This document shows positions 7,928-17,010 of a stretch of DNA of 30,018 bases, one piece after another (the first letter of the stretch is position 1; each line of letters starts with the position of its first letter). The notes beneath the pieces are model-generated. The model made no database searches, was not told the DNA's origin, and saw only the letters and a list, made by a program, of their open reading frames with translations. This DNA is from Deltaproteobacteria bacterium (GTDB lineage Bacteria > Desulfobacterota > Dissulfuribacteria > Dissulfuribacterales > QOAL01), in NCBI GenBank assembly GCA_026988585.1, contig JALSKY010000309.1:1-30018 (forward strand). The letters run 5' to 3'. The position numbers and the translations under genes were made by a program.

Positions 7928-9739
7928 TCAGATCTCTTGCAACTGGTAGTCGTCTATGGAAAAACGCAGATGGATATTGATTGATGCAAGAGGAGATCCT
8001 TCAGGTGGTTCCCATACCTTTCTCTTGCCATAACAATCAAGAATGATCTTGCCTGCCCCGCCTATGACACCATTTATTTGAAATTCAATCCCTTGCATCT
8101 CCTGCTCTATCTCTTTGAGTTGCTGTTCGATCTCTTGAATCTGCCTTTGAAGCCTTTCCTGTTCCTCTTTTATTGCAAGTATATGAAATAGTTGTTTCAA
8201 TAGTGATTGAAAACGCTGTCCATGCTCCTTTGCAAAGAGATTGAGCTTCTTTTTCATCTTTTCAGGAGATAGTTTCCCAAGGAGTAGCATGGCTCCGAGC
8301 TGTTTGAGGATATGAAGTATCCCTCTTTCTGTCTCAGGATAGAGATTATAAGCCATTTTTAACTTTTGCCCATAGCTTGCAGCCCTGTCTTTGAGGCTGG
8401 CACCTGTCTGTTCCATCTCCTGCATAAGCCCCATCTGATTTCTCAAAACCAACTCCCTCTGTTGAAAGATGGGATCTCCAAGTTTTACCACCATCTGGTT
8501 TCGGACGGTTATTCCACTACCTGATATCCTGTTTGCAGTAATTTTGCACCTGCCGCACATTACCGTTGCTGTTCCCTTGGGGTCCAGTATCACTTCAGAG
8601 GCATTGAGTTCTGCATCAGAAATCTCCTTTCTGACAATTATATGCTCTCCTGAGATCAATCTGGCCTGTCTGGCAGACCCGACCTCCATGAAACTCCTGG
8701 TTCGGAGAAAATTTTTTACAAAATTCGCCACAACAGGACCTGTAGCATCTACTGTGGTACCCTCTACTGCTCCTTTTACCTCCAACCTGCCATCTATAAC
8801 CACTGCAAACTGTCCTCGAATATCCCCTTCCACGATAACATCCGCAGCACACCTGATCTCATCACCATCTCCAGCCAGATTGCCTGTGGAAAAATCAACA
8901 TTTTTGAGAATAATCTCTTTTTGTATGGAGAGAGAGCGGATATTTTCCTCACAGGGCTCACCCTGGAACTCTGCCCGTATAATCCCATGTTTTTCCGAAA
9001 AATAGTCTATATACTCCCGGCCTGTATCTGGATCATGCCCCGTCTCCTCCTGAAATTCTCCTTCAATTTCAATTGGAAAGGGTTCCCCGGGCGGAGGTTC
9101 TATAGGGAGTCCAAAGACATCTGTTCCCTGCACACCCTTGGTGGGAAGATAGAGTCGCAGAATATGTGTTCCTGGTTCCACCTGAGGAAACCGGTTGATC
9201 TGCCTGAAATCTATAGTTCCATCAGGAAGAAACCTGCCTGGCTTCTTGCTGAACTCGTAATAAATCCTGCAAAATCCCCTCTCTCCTTCCCGTGGAGGGA
9301 CTCCGTGAATGATCATTGTGGAGATCTCAGGAAGGGTGTTCAGTTCGATATCCCTGGGTTGGAGATGCTTCTCTCTGGCAGGTGAGACAAAATGGAATTC
9401 GCCATACTCACCGGCCTTCAGTTTCCGGCCAAATTCTGCTGGAAGCCTGATCCCATACTCGATCAGCACTGAATCAAGTGCTGTAATGAGATGATCCGGA
9501 TCAACCCGTGATACAGGAGGAAGATCAAATGTGACTGAAAGGATATCATCTCCACTCTTGAGTTCATCGATGCTCTGTTTTATCCAGGCAGAGATGCCAA
9601 CGGCAGAATCGAGACGTGCTTCCTCGGCTTCCTGGTTTCCTTTCTCTCCAGGTCCTGTATCCTGGGAAAAGGGATCAAACTCCTTTCCGGAGTCTAAAAT
9701 ATGATCATCTGTCTGTTTCACAGAGTGCATGCCCCGCAT
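7928..9739 (-). CDS. FapA-like DUF342 protein
   Basis: About 603 residues. The N-terminal third contains a mixed domain typical of FapA-family proteins (HGVPPREGERGFCRIYYEF), the centre is a beta-helix-like stretch of short repeats (DEIRCAADVIVEGDIRG, then AVVIDGRLEVKGAVEGTTV, DAELNASEVILDPKGTATV), and about residues 470-560 form a strongly charged coiled coil. The C-terminus is a small beta domain. The family is widespread in Gram-negative and clostridial bacteria with roles tied loosely to polarity and surface organelles; no enzyme activity is expected. Start choice is uncertain: TTG 9748, ATG 9739 and ATG 9730 are in frame, all overlapping the 3' end of the radical SAM gene. I chose ATG 9739. 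Confidence 0.85.
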   Translation of the reverse strand: MRGMHSVKQTDDHILDSGKEFDPFSQDTGPGEKGNQEAEEARLDSAVGISAWIKQSIDELKSGDDILSVTFDLPPVSRVDPDHLITALDSVLIEYGIRLPAEFGRKLKAGEYGEFHFVSPAREKHLQPRDIELNTLPEISTMIIHGVPPREGERGFCRIYYEFSKKPGRFLPDGTIDFRQINRFPQVEPGTHILRLYLPTKGVQGTDVFGLPIEPPPGEPFPIEIEGEFQEETGHDPDTGREYIDYFSEKHGIIRAEFQGEPCEENIRSLSIQKEIILKNVDFSTGNLAGDGDEIRCAADVIVEGDIRGQFAVVIDGRLEVKGAVEGTTVDATGPVVANFVKNFLRTRSFMEVGSARQARLISGEHIIVRKEISDAELNASEVILDPKGTATVMCGRCKITANRISGSGITVRNQMVVKLGDPIFQQRELVLRNQMGLMQEMEQTGASLKDRAASYGQKLKMAYNLYPETERGILHILKQLGAMLLLGKLSPEKMKKKLNLFAKEHGQRFQSLLKQLFHILAIKEEQERLQRQIQEIEQQLKEIEQEMQGIEFQINGVIGGAGKIILDCYGKRKVWEPPEGSPLASINIHLRFSIDDYQLQEI

Positions 9740-11412
9740 AATCTGCAATTTGCCGTATTACAAAATCCAGTGCTCTTTCCTTCCTTGGATCTCTGCCATT
9801 CCCTTGCTAAAAAACTCCTCTTTATACCATGATCCAACAACTCCCAGGGAAAGATCTCATTTTCTTCCCTCTCTCTTAAGCCATTTTCGGCCTTTTCCCC
9901 AATTTTCTTAAGGGCACTCCTTGCGCTAAGGCCATGATACATGGAGGTAATCAACTGCTCCCCAACAGTTCTATCTCCACGGCTGAGAACTGCCTGAAGT
10001 TTAGCATGTACAATTGAATCCAACTGCAGCTTAGTATTGGAAATTCCAGCTATCTCCCTCTTAAGAATTTTTCTCCTTCTCTTCAGGATCTTTTCATTGC
10101 AAAACGGGGAAAACATCAACGGAGTCCAAGGCTTTGGGACAAAGGTGCTCACAGATATCGTGATATCTCCAAGCCTTCCCCGTTTCTGCCCAATGGGTTT
10201 GATGGCGTTCCAAATCTTCCTGACCAGAACGGCAATCTCAGCAATATCATCATCCTCTTCTGTAGGAAGCCCCATCATGAAGTAGAGCTTGATATTCGGT
10301 ATCCCTGCCATAGCTATATTTTCAGCAGCCTGGACGATCTGAGACAGACTCAGATTTTTGTTTATGATATTTCTGAGACGTTGCGAGCCTGCTTCTGGTG
10401 CAATGGTGGCAGTTTGAGTACCAGACTTCCGCATCAAGGCGGCAAATTCCCTTGTGATGGCATCTGCCCTGAGAGAGGAGAAGCCAAGCTGGAGTCCCTT
10501 TGCCACCAGTTTTTCAACCAGCTCCTCAAACCTGCCCTTTCCAAGGGATTCTAAGCCAACAAGGCCAACCTTTTCTATCTCCAAAGGACGTTGTTCAAGG
10601 GTACGTAACAGCAGATTCCTGGGCCACGGTCTGGGAGGCCGATAAACATAGCCGGCTGCACAGAATCTGCATCCATGTCCACATCCGCGACTAACCTCCA
10701 TGAGAAACGTATTTGGAAAGGCAGCGTGACTGCTGATCACACTGCTGAAGGGGAGAATTTCTGGTGTGGTCTTGAGTTTAGGCACCTTCACAGGGGCTTG
10801 GGTAGAACCATTAACAAGCTCTGGGACATAGATCCCACGGCAGTTTGCTGCAAGCTGTTCCAGAAAGATATGGTTCCCTCCTTTCTGTTCAGAAAGGGGC
10901 AATTGAAGGATGCAGGATACCAGTTCTTCCGAGATCTCTTCCAGATCTCCAAGAATAAAGCCATCCACAAAGGCCTCAAGAGGTGTGGGGTTTATCTGAC
11001 AAGCTATACCTCCAGCCAAAACTGGCGGATACTTCCCGGTAATCCTCCTTTCACCGGAAAGGAATGGAATTCCACTGCCTGCCAGAATGGCTGGAAGATT
11101 CAGAAAACTCTCCTCAAAAGAGAGAGAGAAGAAGACAATAGAGAAATCTGACAGCGGCCTGTTGGACTCCACAGACCTTATGGGCAGGGCTCCCTGTCCT
11201 GCGACTTGTCCTGGATAGGGAAGAAAGAACCGTTCTGCCACCAGTTCATCGAACCTGTTTAGAATGCGATAGACGGTCTGAAAACCGAGATTCGACATAC
11301 CCAGGGAATAGCTGTCAGGAAAGACAACAGCCACTGGAATCCGGGAGCGCCATCTCTTTCTGATGGCGCCGATCTCCTGGATATTCTGATTATTAGGCCT
11401 GAAACGGCCCAT
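9718..11412 (-). CDS. Radical SAM protein, TIGR03960-like N-terminal half
   Basis: 564 residues. An N-terminal B12-binding-like segment (VAVVFPDSYSLGMSNLGFQTVY, about 27-48) precedes the radical SAM core with CX3CX2C at C244, C248 and C251 (SRGCGHGCRFCAAG), which binds a 4Fe-4S cluster and SAM. GLVGLESLGKGRF, TIAPEAGSQRLR and KLYFMMGLPTEEDDD are the further core motifs. The C-terminal Cys cluster (C551, C556, C559, C562) could hold an extra metal site. The architecture matches TIGR03960-type proteins, which in many bacteria are longer and fused to, or followed by, a DUF2344/TIGR03936 domain; that part is absent here. The substrate of the family is unknown to me. It overlaps the FapA-like gene by about 20 bases. 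Confidence 0.85.
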   Translation of the reverse strand: MGRFRPNNQNIQEIGAIRKRWRSRIPVAVVFPDSYSLGMSNLGFQTVYRILNRFDELVAERFFLPYPGQVAGQGALPIRSVESNRPLSDFSIVFFSLSFEESFLNLPAILAGSGIPFLSGERRITGKYPPVLAGGIACQINPTPLEAFVDGFILGDLEEISEELVSCILQLPLSEQKGGNHIFLEQLAANCRGIYVPELVNGSTQAPVKVPKLKTTPEILPFSSVISSHAAFPNTFLMEVSRGCGHGCRFCAAGYVYRPPRPWPRNLLLRTLEQRPLEIEKVGLVGLESLGKGRFEELVEKLVAKGLQLGFSSLRADAITREFAALMRKSGTQTATIAPEAGSQRLRNIINKNLSLSQIVQAAENIAMAGIPNIKLYFMMGLPTEEDDDIAEIAVLVRKIWNAIKPIGQKRGRLGDITISVSTFVPKPWTPLMFSPFCNEKILKRRRKILKREIAGISNTKLQLDSIVHAKLQAVLSRGDRTVGEQLITSMYHGLSARSALKKIGEKAENGLREREENEIFPWELLDHGIKRSFLAREWQRSKEGKSTGFCNTANCRLCGACTL

Positions 11413-11525
11413 GAACCGTTGCTGGTTTGGGTTCAGATAAAATACAAAATTGCGAACCAGCTGAGGTGAACTCTATATACGATATGGGCTTGGAGCCGGA
11501 TCCGGCATAAAGGACCCGGTCCCTC

Positions 11526-13355
11526 CTAAAGTATATCAACATCCTCTCCGTTTTCGTCCATCTTTGCAAGATCCTCAAAACGGATGTCTATCCCGAGAAT
11601 ACCTATGATCTCATCATTTTCATCCCTGATGGGACCTGAAACCGTGATGCACAGGGCACCAGTGATCCGGGATGTATAGAAATCAGTGACATGTATCTTT
11701 CCATCCTTTATAGGGCCGATGAACCATGGTCTGCCACTGAAATCACTGTCCAAATTGAAAGACGAGTATTTAGCCTTATCCTCTACATGGGTGATATTAT
11801 GGGTAATTTTGTTGCCATTTTTATCCACCACATATAGGAACTGAATGAAAGGATTCTTTTCGAGAACCCTCTGAAGGACTGGCTCGATCTGCTCAGGCTG
11901 CATGGAACGGATCTCTCGCCTCTCCACCAGTGCCTCTACAAGGTGCGCTGCAAGAGAATATGCACGCTGTTTCAGACGATCAAAATCTGATGTGAATAGT
12001 TCAGGCAGATATTTTCTGGCCAGGGTCTCCATCTCCTTGTTGGACATGGAGGTGGCCCGTCCATTCTCATACTGTTCCATAACTGCCTTGTAGATGTTGA
12101 CAATGCCGGGATGCCGCTTGTCTATAACTGCATCTCCCTTCAGTCCAAGATGGCTGTTGACCCAATGGGCTATACCAGCTGTTCCCGATGTACTGGATAT
12201 TATCACAGCAACCGGTCTGTCAAGAATGTTGGTGGTGTCGAAGATGTTATATATCTCCTCATTCTTCATAAGGCCATCAGCATGAACCCCGGCACTGGTT
12301 GCATTGAAGTCTTCTCCTACCAGAGGATAATTCTTGGGGATCTGCACATCCAGCTCTTCCTGAAAATATCTGGCCATCTCGGTAATGGCCCTGGTATTGA
12401 TTCCATCAGTTGTTCCCCGCAAAGCTATGCGTTCAATAAGCAACGCCTCTATGGGAGTGTTTCCTGTACGCTCACCAAAACCGAGAAGCGTTCCATTTAT
12501 GGCTCCGCATCCATACATCCATGCAGTGGTGGCGTTGATAACCACCTTGTGGAAGTCATTATGACCATGCCATTCCAGGAGTTCTGATGGAACACCTGCA
12601 TCATGAATCATGGCATGAACTATCCTTGGTACACTGCGGGGTAAAGCGGCTCCGGGATAGGTGACCCCATAGCCCATGGTGTCACACATACGGATCTTGA
12701 TATCTATTCCACTCTCCTCCCTGAGCTTCATAAGCTCTATGGCAAAGGGGATGCAGAACCCATAGATATCTGCTCTGGTTATATCTTCAAAATGACACCT
12801 GGGCTTTATACCTAGTTCAAGGGCTGCCTTTACAATGGATAGATAACCTTCCAGAGCCTCTGCCCTGTCCTTTTTCAGCTTTAGATAGATATGATAGTCA
12901 GAGGCAGAGGTGAGAATACCGGTTTCAGCCAGCCCCATCTCCTTCACCAGTTTGAGATCTTCTGCCTTTGCTCTTATCCATCCAGTGATTTCAGGGAACT
13001 GATAACCCTTTTCCCTGCATCTATCCACTGCCTCCTTGTCTTTCTTTGTGTATAGAAAGAATTCTGACTGCCTGATGATCCCTTTTGGACCGCTCATCTC
13101 ATGAAGAAAATCGAAAATTCTTGAGATCTGCTCTACAGTATAGGGAGGCCGGGCCTGCTGTCCATCCCTGAAGGTGGTGTCTGTGATGAGCATGTCAGGA
13201 CAGGGAGCCGGAGATAGATATTTGTGATCGAAGGTGATCTTGCAAACCTCGCTGTAAGGGAAGATATCCCTCATCAGGTTTGGCTCCTTGGGATTTACAA
13301 GTTTGTATTCCATTTCGTGGTCCAGAAGACCTCTTTTCTCATTCCATTTTGCCAT
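11526..13355 (-). CDS. Homocitrate/isopropylmalate-synthase-type aldolase fused to a Cache sensor domain
   Basis: 609 residues from ATG 13355, chosen because AAGGAG (13363-13368 on the other strand) sits 7 bases before it; an upstream ATG at 13379 has no such site. The first about 460 residues form an HMGL-like TIM barrel with TDTTFRDGQQ (58-67), the HxH-type metal site EWHGHND (261-267) and FGERTGNTPIEALL, the signature of enzymes that condense acetyl-CoA with a 2-oxoacid. Residues about 477-592 resemble a Cache/PDC ligand-binding domain (FIQFLYVVDKNG, SGRPWFIGPIKDG, SGPIRDENDEIIGILGIDIRFEDL). No transmembrane segment is present, so the sensor is cytosolic. Re-citrate synthase, homocitrate synthase or citramalate synthase are all possible; which 2-oxoacid it uses cannot be read from the sequence. 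It begins 4 bases after aspS. Confidence 0.85.
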   Translation of the reverse strand: MAKWNEKRGLLDHEMEYKLVNPKEPNLMRDIFPYSEVCKITFDHKYLSPAPCPDMLITDTTFRDGQQARPPYTVEQISRIFDFLHEMSGPKGIIRQSEFFLYTKKDKEAVDRCREKGYQFPEITGWIRAKAEDLKLVKEMGLAETGILTSASDYHIYLKLKKDRAEALEGYLSIVKAALELGIKPRCHFEDITRADIYGFCIPFAIELMKLREESGIDIKIRMCDTMGYGVTYPGAALPRSVPRIVHAMIHDAGVPSELLEWHGHNDFHKVVINATTAWMYGCGAINGTLLGFGERTGNTPIEALLIERIALRGTTDGINTRAITEMARYFQEELDVQIPKNYPLVGEDFNATSAGVHADGLMKNEEIYNIFDTTNILDRPVAVIISSTSGTAGIAHWVNSHLGLKGDAVIDKRHPGIVNIYKAVMEQYENGRATSMSNKEMETLARKYLPELFTSDFDRLKQRAYSLAAHLVEALVERREIRSMQPEQIEPVLQRVLEKNPFIQFLYVVDKNGNKITHNITHVEDKAKYSSFNLDSDFSGRPWFIGPIKDGKIHVTDFYTSRITGALCITVSGPIRDENDEIIGILGIDIRFEDLAKMDENGEDVDIL

Positions 13356-13359
13356 GTGA

Positions 13360-15177
13360 TTACTCCTTTGATACCACATTTTCCGGCTCAGACTCCTTCT
13401 TCCAACCTGGCTGAAGGTACAACTCCGCCAGTTGTGCCATGCTCACCTCTGACGGTGCATTGGTCATGAGACACTGAGCCTTTTGTGTCTTGGGAAATGC
13501 AATTACATCTCTGATGCTTTCCCTTCCTGCCATGAGCATAACCAACCTGTCCAGGCCAAAGGCAATGCCTCCATGAGGCGGAGCTCCAAATGAGAGGGCC
13601 TCGAGCAGGAAACCGAATTTTTCCCTGGCTTCATCCTGGGATATGCCAAGGGCCTTGAATACCTTCTCTTGAATATGTTCCTGGTGGATACGGATGCTGC
13701 CACCGCCGATCTCTATGCCATTCAGGACAAGATCATATGCCCTGGAGCGTACCTTGCCGGGATCTGATTCCAGGAGATCTATCTCATCCTCCTTCGGGGC
13801 GGTAAAGGGGTGATGAATCGCGGTGTAACGTCCCTCTTCCTCATCAAATTCCAGGAGAGGGAAGTCAGTTATCCATATAAAATTGAAGCCCTTATCCTGA
13901 ATCAATCCTCTGCGTTTTGCAAGCTCAAGTCTGAGCTCTCCCAAGACCCTGTAAACGGTTTGAGGCGTATCTGCTCCGAAAAACAGGATATCCCCCGGTC
14001 TGCTGTGGAGACGATCCTCGATGGCCTTACGCTCCTCCGAACTGAAAAATTTTGCTATAGGAGATTGCCATTCGCCAGTCTCCTTGATCTTCACCCATGC
14101 AAGCCCCTTGGCACCCAATTTCTGCGCAAACTCTGTAAGGATGTCCAGGTCCTTGCGGGAGAGATCTGCCATCCCCCTTGCGTTGATTGCCTTGACGATT
14201 CCACCAGTAGATGCCACTGTCTGAAATACCTTTAGGCCGCAACCTCTGGCAATATCTGTAACATCCTTGAGTTCCAGTCCAAACCGTACATCAGGTCTGT
14301 CTGTGCCATAACGTTCCATGGCCTCATGATAAGAAAGCCGGGGAAACGGCACAGGTATATCGATATCCAGGGCGTTTTTGAAAATATACTTCATCAGCCC
14401 CTCAATAAGCTCCATAATCTCATCTTCTGTGATGAAGGAGAGCTCCATATCCAGCTGCGTAAATTCCGGCTGCCTGTCGGCCCGGAGATCTTCATCCCTG
14501 AAGCAGCGGACTATCTGATAATAGCGCTCCATACCAGACATCATTAGTATTTGCTTGTAAAGCTGGGGAGACTGAGGCAGGGCGTAGAACCTACCAGGAT
14601 TTACCCTGCTGGGCACCAGATAATCCCGGGCCCCCTCAGGTGTACTCCTGGTAAGGAAAGGGGTTTCGATCTCTAGAAATTCGTTGGAGTTGAGATACTG
14701 CCTCATGGCCTGACAGACTCTATGACGCAACTGGATATTGCTCACCATCTGCGGCCTTCTCAGGTCGATATACCGATACCTGAGTCGAAGGTTTTCTGAT
14801 ATCTCCTTCTCTTCATCCAATGGAAAGGGTGGCGTGTTTGCCTTGTTCAATATCCTAAGTTCATCACATGCAACCTCTACCATTCCAGTCTTGATCTTGG
14901 GATTTTCCATCCCCTGAGGCCGCCTTCTGACCTTTCCTCGAACTGCAATAACATATTCAGACCTGAGCTGATGTGCCTTATCATGGGCCTCACTATTGAC
15001 CTCAGGAGCAAAAACTACCTGAGTGATACCATACCTGTCCCTGAGGTCTACAAAAATAAGCCCGCCATGATCCCTGCGCCGAAGGACCCAGCCCATAAGA
15101 CATACCTCTTTTTCCAGATTTTCTTCACTGATACTGTAACAATTATGGGTACGCCTAAGTTGGCCCATTGATTCCAT
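13360..15177 (-). CDS. aspS: Aspartyl-tRNA synthetase
   Basis: 605 residues, the size of the bacterial-type enzyme. The N-terminal OB fold (CLMGWVLRRRDHGGLIFVDLRDRYGITQVVF) binds the anticodon. The class II catalytic domain shows motif 2 FRDEDLRADRQPEFTQLD and motif 3 GIAFGLDRLVMLMAG, with the large bacterial GAD insertion between them (about residues 290-410). It charges tRNA with Asp, and in organisms without AsnRS may also charge tRNA-Asn; whether this one is non-discriminating cannot be judged here. ATG 15177 has AAAGGAT upstream; an internal ATG three codons on is an alternative. It lies 174 bases downstream of hisS. Confidence 0.96.
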   Translation of the reverse strand: MESMGQLRRTHNCYSISEENLEKEVCLMGWVLRRRDHGGLIFVDLRDRYGITQVVFAPEVNSEAHDKAHQLRSEYVIAVRGKVRRRPQGMENPKIKTGMVEVACDELRILNKANTPPFPLDEEKEISENLRLRYRYIDLRRPQMVSNIQLRHRVCQAMRQYLNSNEFLEIETPFLTRSTPEGARDYLVPSRVNPGRFYALPQSPQLYKQILMMSGMERYYQIVRCFRDEDLRADRQPEFTQLDMELSFITEDEIMELIEGLMKYIFKNALDIDIPVPFPRLSYHEAMERYGTDRPDVRFGLELKDVTDIARGCGLKVFQTVASTGGIVKAINARGMADLSRKDLDILTEFAQKLGAKGLAWVKIKETGEWQSPIAKFFSSEERKAIEDRLHSRPGDILFFGADTPQTVYRVLGELRLELAKRRGLIQDKGFNFIWITDFPLLEFDEEEGRYTAIHHPFTAPKEDEIDLLESDPGKVRSRAYDLVLNGIEIGGGSIRIHQEHIQEKVFKALGISQDEAREKFGFLLEALSFGAPPHGGIAFGLDRLVMLMAGRESIRDVIAFPKTQKAQCLMTNAPSEVSMAQLAELYLQPGWKKESEPENVVSKE

Positions 15178-15351
15178 GATATTGATATCCTTTCAATTTC
15201 ATTGTGTTAAGGGGTTTGTATTCTGCCCATGTTATATGTGAGTAAGTCTCTTGATACTGCTCTGGAGCTATTCTATTCTCGTACTTGCAGAAACAGGTAG
15301 AGTAACCATCCAAGAGAAATGATTTCTAAATTAGCTGCAAAAAAGATTTTA

Positions 15352-16623
15352 TCAGGGTTCTATATCCTTCTCATGAAAAATGAGTTTCTGTACTTCTTGA
15401 ACCACTGAATCAAGCTCAATTTCCCTCTGTTCCTTGCTATCCATGTCACGAAGTATTGCTATATCCCGGTCGATTTCATCCTGCCCTACAATCAGACAGA
15501 ATCGTGCAGCAGCCTTGTCAGCTGCCTTCATCTGGGCCTTGAGACTCTTGTCATCAAAGGAATATCTGACCGATATATCCCGGTTTCGCAGCTCAGCGAT
15601 AAAAGGAAGCAGTTCTGTTCTGGCATCTTTGCCAAGCATGGCAACAAACAGATCCACTGGCTCCACCCCCTGTCTCTCTTCCAAAAGCAAGAGTAGCCTT
15701 TCAACCCCTATGGCCATACCAACTCCGGGTATATCTGGCCCTCCAAGATCCTTGATCAGGCCGTCGTATCGTCCGCCGGCAGCCACTGTACTCTGGGCAC
15801 CAAGCTCCAGCGATATGATTTCAAAAGTGGTCCTCACATAGTAATCCAATCCTCGAACAAGGTAAGGGTTCTGCACAAACGGGATATTAAAGGCCTCAAG
15901 AGTATCAAGGACCAGTCCGAGATGTTGTGCACATCCAGGACAGAGATAATGCTTCATCAAAGGTGCTGTGAGCAACAGTTTTCTGCATTCCTGGTTTTTG
16001 CAGTCAAACACCCTTAAGGGATTAGTTTTGGCCCTTCTCCGGCAATCATCGCACAGCTGTTGGCCATTGTTTTGCAAATATATATCCAGATCCTTCCTGT
16101 GCAGAGGACGACATTCAGGACAGCCGAGAGAGTTGATCTCCAGACGAAGTTCACCGCTGGCGAGATAGGATACAATATTCCAGGCAAGCCATATAACCTC
16201 TGCGTCAGATAAAGGTGAATCAGTACCAAGATATTCCACATCAATCTGATGAAACTGTCTGAGTCTGCCCTTTTGTGGGCGCTCATGACGAAACATGGGT
16301 CCCATGGTGAAGAGCTGAAGCACAGAGGTGTTAGCATGGAGTTTATGTTCAATAACCGAACGCAATATGCCGGCAGTAGCCTCTGGCCGCAGGCTAAGAG
16401 AATCACCGTTGCGGTCCTGGAAGGTGTACATCTCCTTTTCAACTATATCAGTGTGTTCTCCTATCCCCCTGGTGAAAACAGCAGTCTTTTCCAATACAGG
16501 AGTCCTTATCTCCTGAAGTCCGCAACTGGCAAAGAATGCCCTGGCAGTGTCTTCAACCAAAACCCAGTCAGGGCTCTCGTCAGGAAGTATATCCTTGAAT
16601 CCTCTGATGGCTTTAAACGCCAC
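15352..16623 (-). CDS. hisS: Histidyl-tRNA synthetase
   Basis: 423 residues, typical bacterial HisRS. Visible are class II motif 1 region VLEKTAVFTRGIGEHTD, motif 2 FRHERPQKGRLRQFHQIDVE, histidine-A motif LVRGLDYYVRTTFE and motif 3 GVGMAIGVERLLLLL, followed by the C-terminal anticodon domain. A Cys-rich insertion (GCPECRPLH, CDDCRRR, DCKNQECRK, LCPGCAQH) is common in this family. The start is GTG at 16623, supported by AAGGAG 9 bases upstream (16633-16638 on the + strand). It is the first gene of the leftward block. Confidence 0.96.
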   Translation of the reverse strand: MAFKAIRGFKDILPDESPDWVLVEDTARAFFASCGLQEIRTPVLEKTAVFTRGIGEHTDIVEKEMYTFQDRNGDSLSLRPEATAGILRSVIEHKLHANTSVLQLFTMGPMFRHERPQKGRLRQFHQIDVEYLGTDSPLSDAEVIWLAWNIVSYLASGELRLEINSLGCPECRPLHRKDLDIYLQNNGQQLCDDCRRRAKTNPLRVFDCKNQECRKLLLTAPLMKHYLCPGCAQHLGLVLDTLEAFNIPFVQNPYLVRGLDYYVRTTFEIISLELGAQSTVAAGGRYDGLIKDLGGPDIPGVGMAIGVERLLLLLEERQGVEPVDLFVAMLGKDARTELLPFIAELRNRDISVRYSFDDKSLKAQMKAADKAAARFCLIVGQDEIDRDIAILRDMDSKEQREIELDSVVQEVQKLIFHEKDIEP

Positions 16624-16663
16624 GATGGTAGTCTCCTTGTTGTTTCATATATTAAAATCTTTG

Positions 16664-16693
16664 GTTATAAAGGTTCCAAATCACATGGAACAA
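16664..16693 (-). promoter_or_regulatory. Candidate hisS promoter containing an inverted repeat
   Basis: On the reverse strand TTGTTC (16688-16693) and TATAAC (16664-16669) are 18 bases apart. Between and across them lies GTTCCA-N7-TGGAAC (16673-16691), a 6-bp perfect inverted repeat suited to a dimeric regulator or a small hairpin. The -10 matches consensus 5 of 6, the -35 only 3 of 6. The transcript leader would be about 35 bases. Confidence 0.4.
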
Positions 16694-16994
16694 AACAGAT
16701 AGACCTCAAGGCAATTCTCTATAAAAAAGAAGAGATCGTGCTGATCTACTTCCGCTGCAGCGACGAGATAGCCTTGAAATGGGCAAAACTGAACTCTCAA
16801 ATTTAATCTACAGCCCTTATTTTTTCAAGGCTAAATGGCTACTGCCTGCAACAGGTGAAAAGGTATCCCTTTTAATAACCATAAAGGTGACAACCCAATT
16901 TTTTTTATGCTAATTTTTTTAATCTAAACCTTGCTTAATTTCCAACTTTCCTGTAATAAAAAAATGAGGCTCTGTTCATTGACTAAAAAAAAAC

Positions 16995-17001
16995 AAGGAG
17001 G
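16995..17001 (+). promoter_or_regulatory. Strong ribosome binding site of the cytochrome gene
   Basis: AAGGAGG lies 9 bases before ATG 17011 and fixes that start over the out-of-frame ATG at 17004. It indicates a well translated gene, which argues that the following reading frame with its in-frame TGA is functional. Confidence 0.75.
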
Positions 17002-17010
17002 GCATGTTTT

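Larger units (their letters stand above)
16624..17010. other. Divergent intergenic region between hisS and the cytochrome gene
   Basis: 387 bases with no convincing gene. The hisS side carries a promoter-like pair overlapping the inverted repeat at 16673-16691. The cytochrome side is A+T rich with poly-T runs (16911-16920), a weak hairpin AAAAGG/CCTTTT near 16858-16875, a weak TTGCTT/TAATAA pair (16931-16959), and the strong ribosome site at 16995-17001. A + frame reaching 16806 from within hisS is open but has no start or ribosome site in this region. Confidence 0.5.

Noticed and set aside
8469..9005. Long antisense frame within the FapA-like gene
   Set aside because: It is the mirror of a well supported coding sequence and has no ribosome site or domain.
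11495..11522. Palindromes GCCGGATCCGGC and GGACCCGGTCC between the aldolase-Cache and radical SAM genes as a terminator
   Set aside because: No T run follows on either strand, so a rho-independent terminator is not supported; they may be incidental or an mRNA-processing hairpin.
16624..16806. Open + frame continuing from within hisS to 16806
   Set aside because: The translated tail looks protein-like, but there is no start codon with a ribosome site after hisS and the rest is antisense to hisS.
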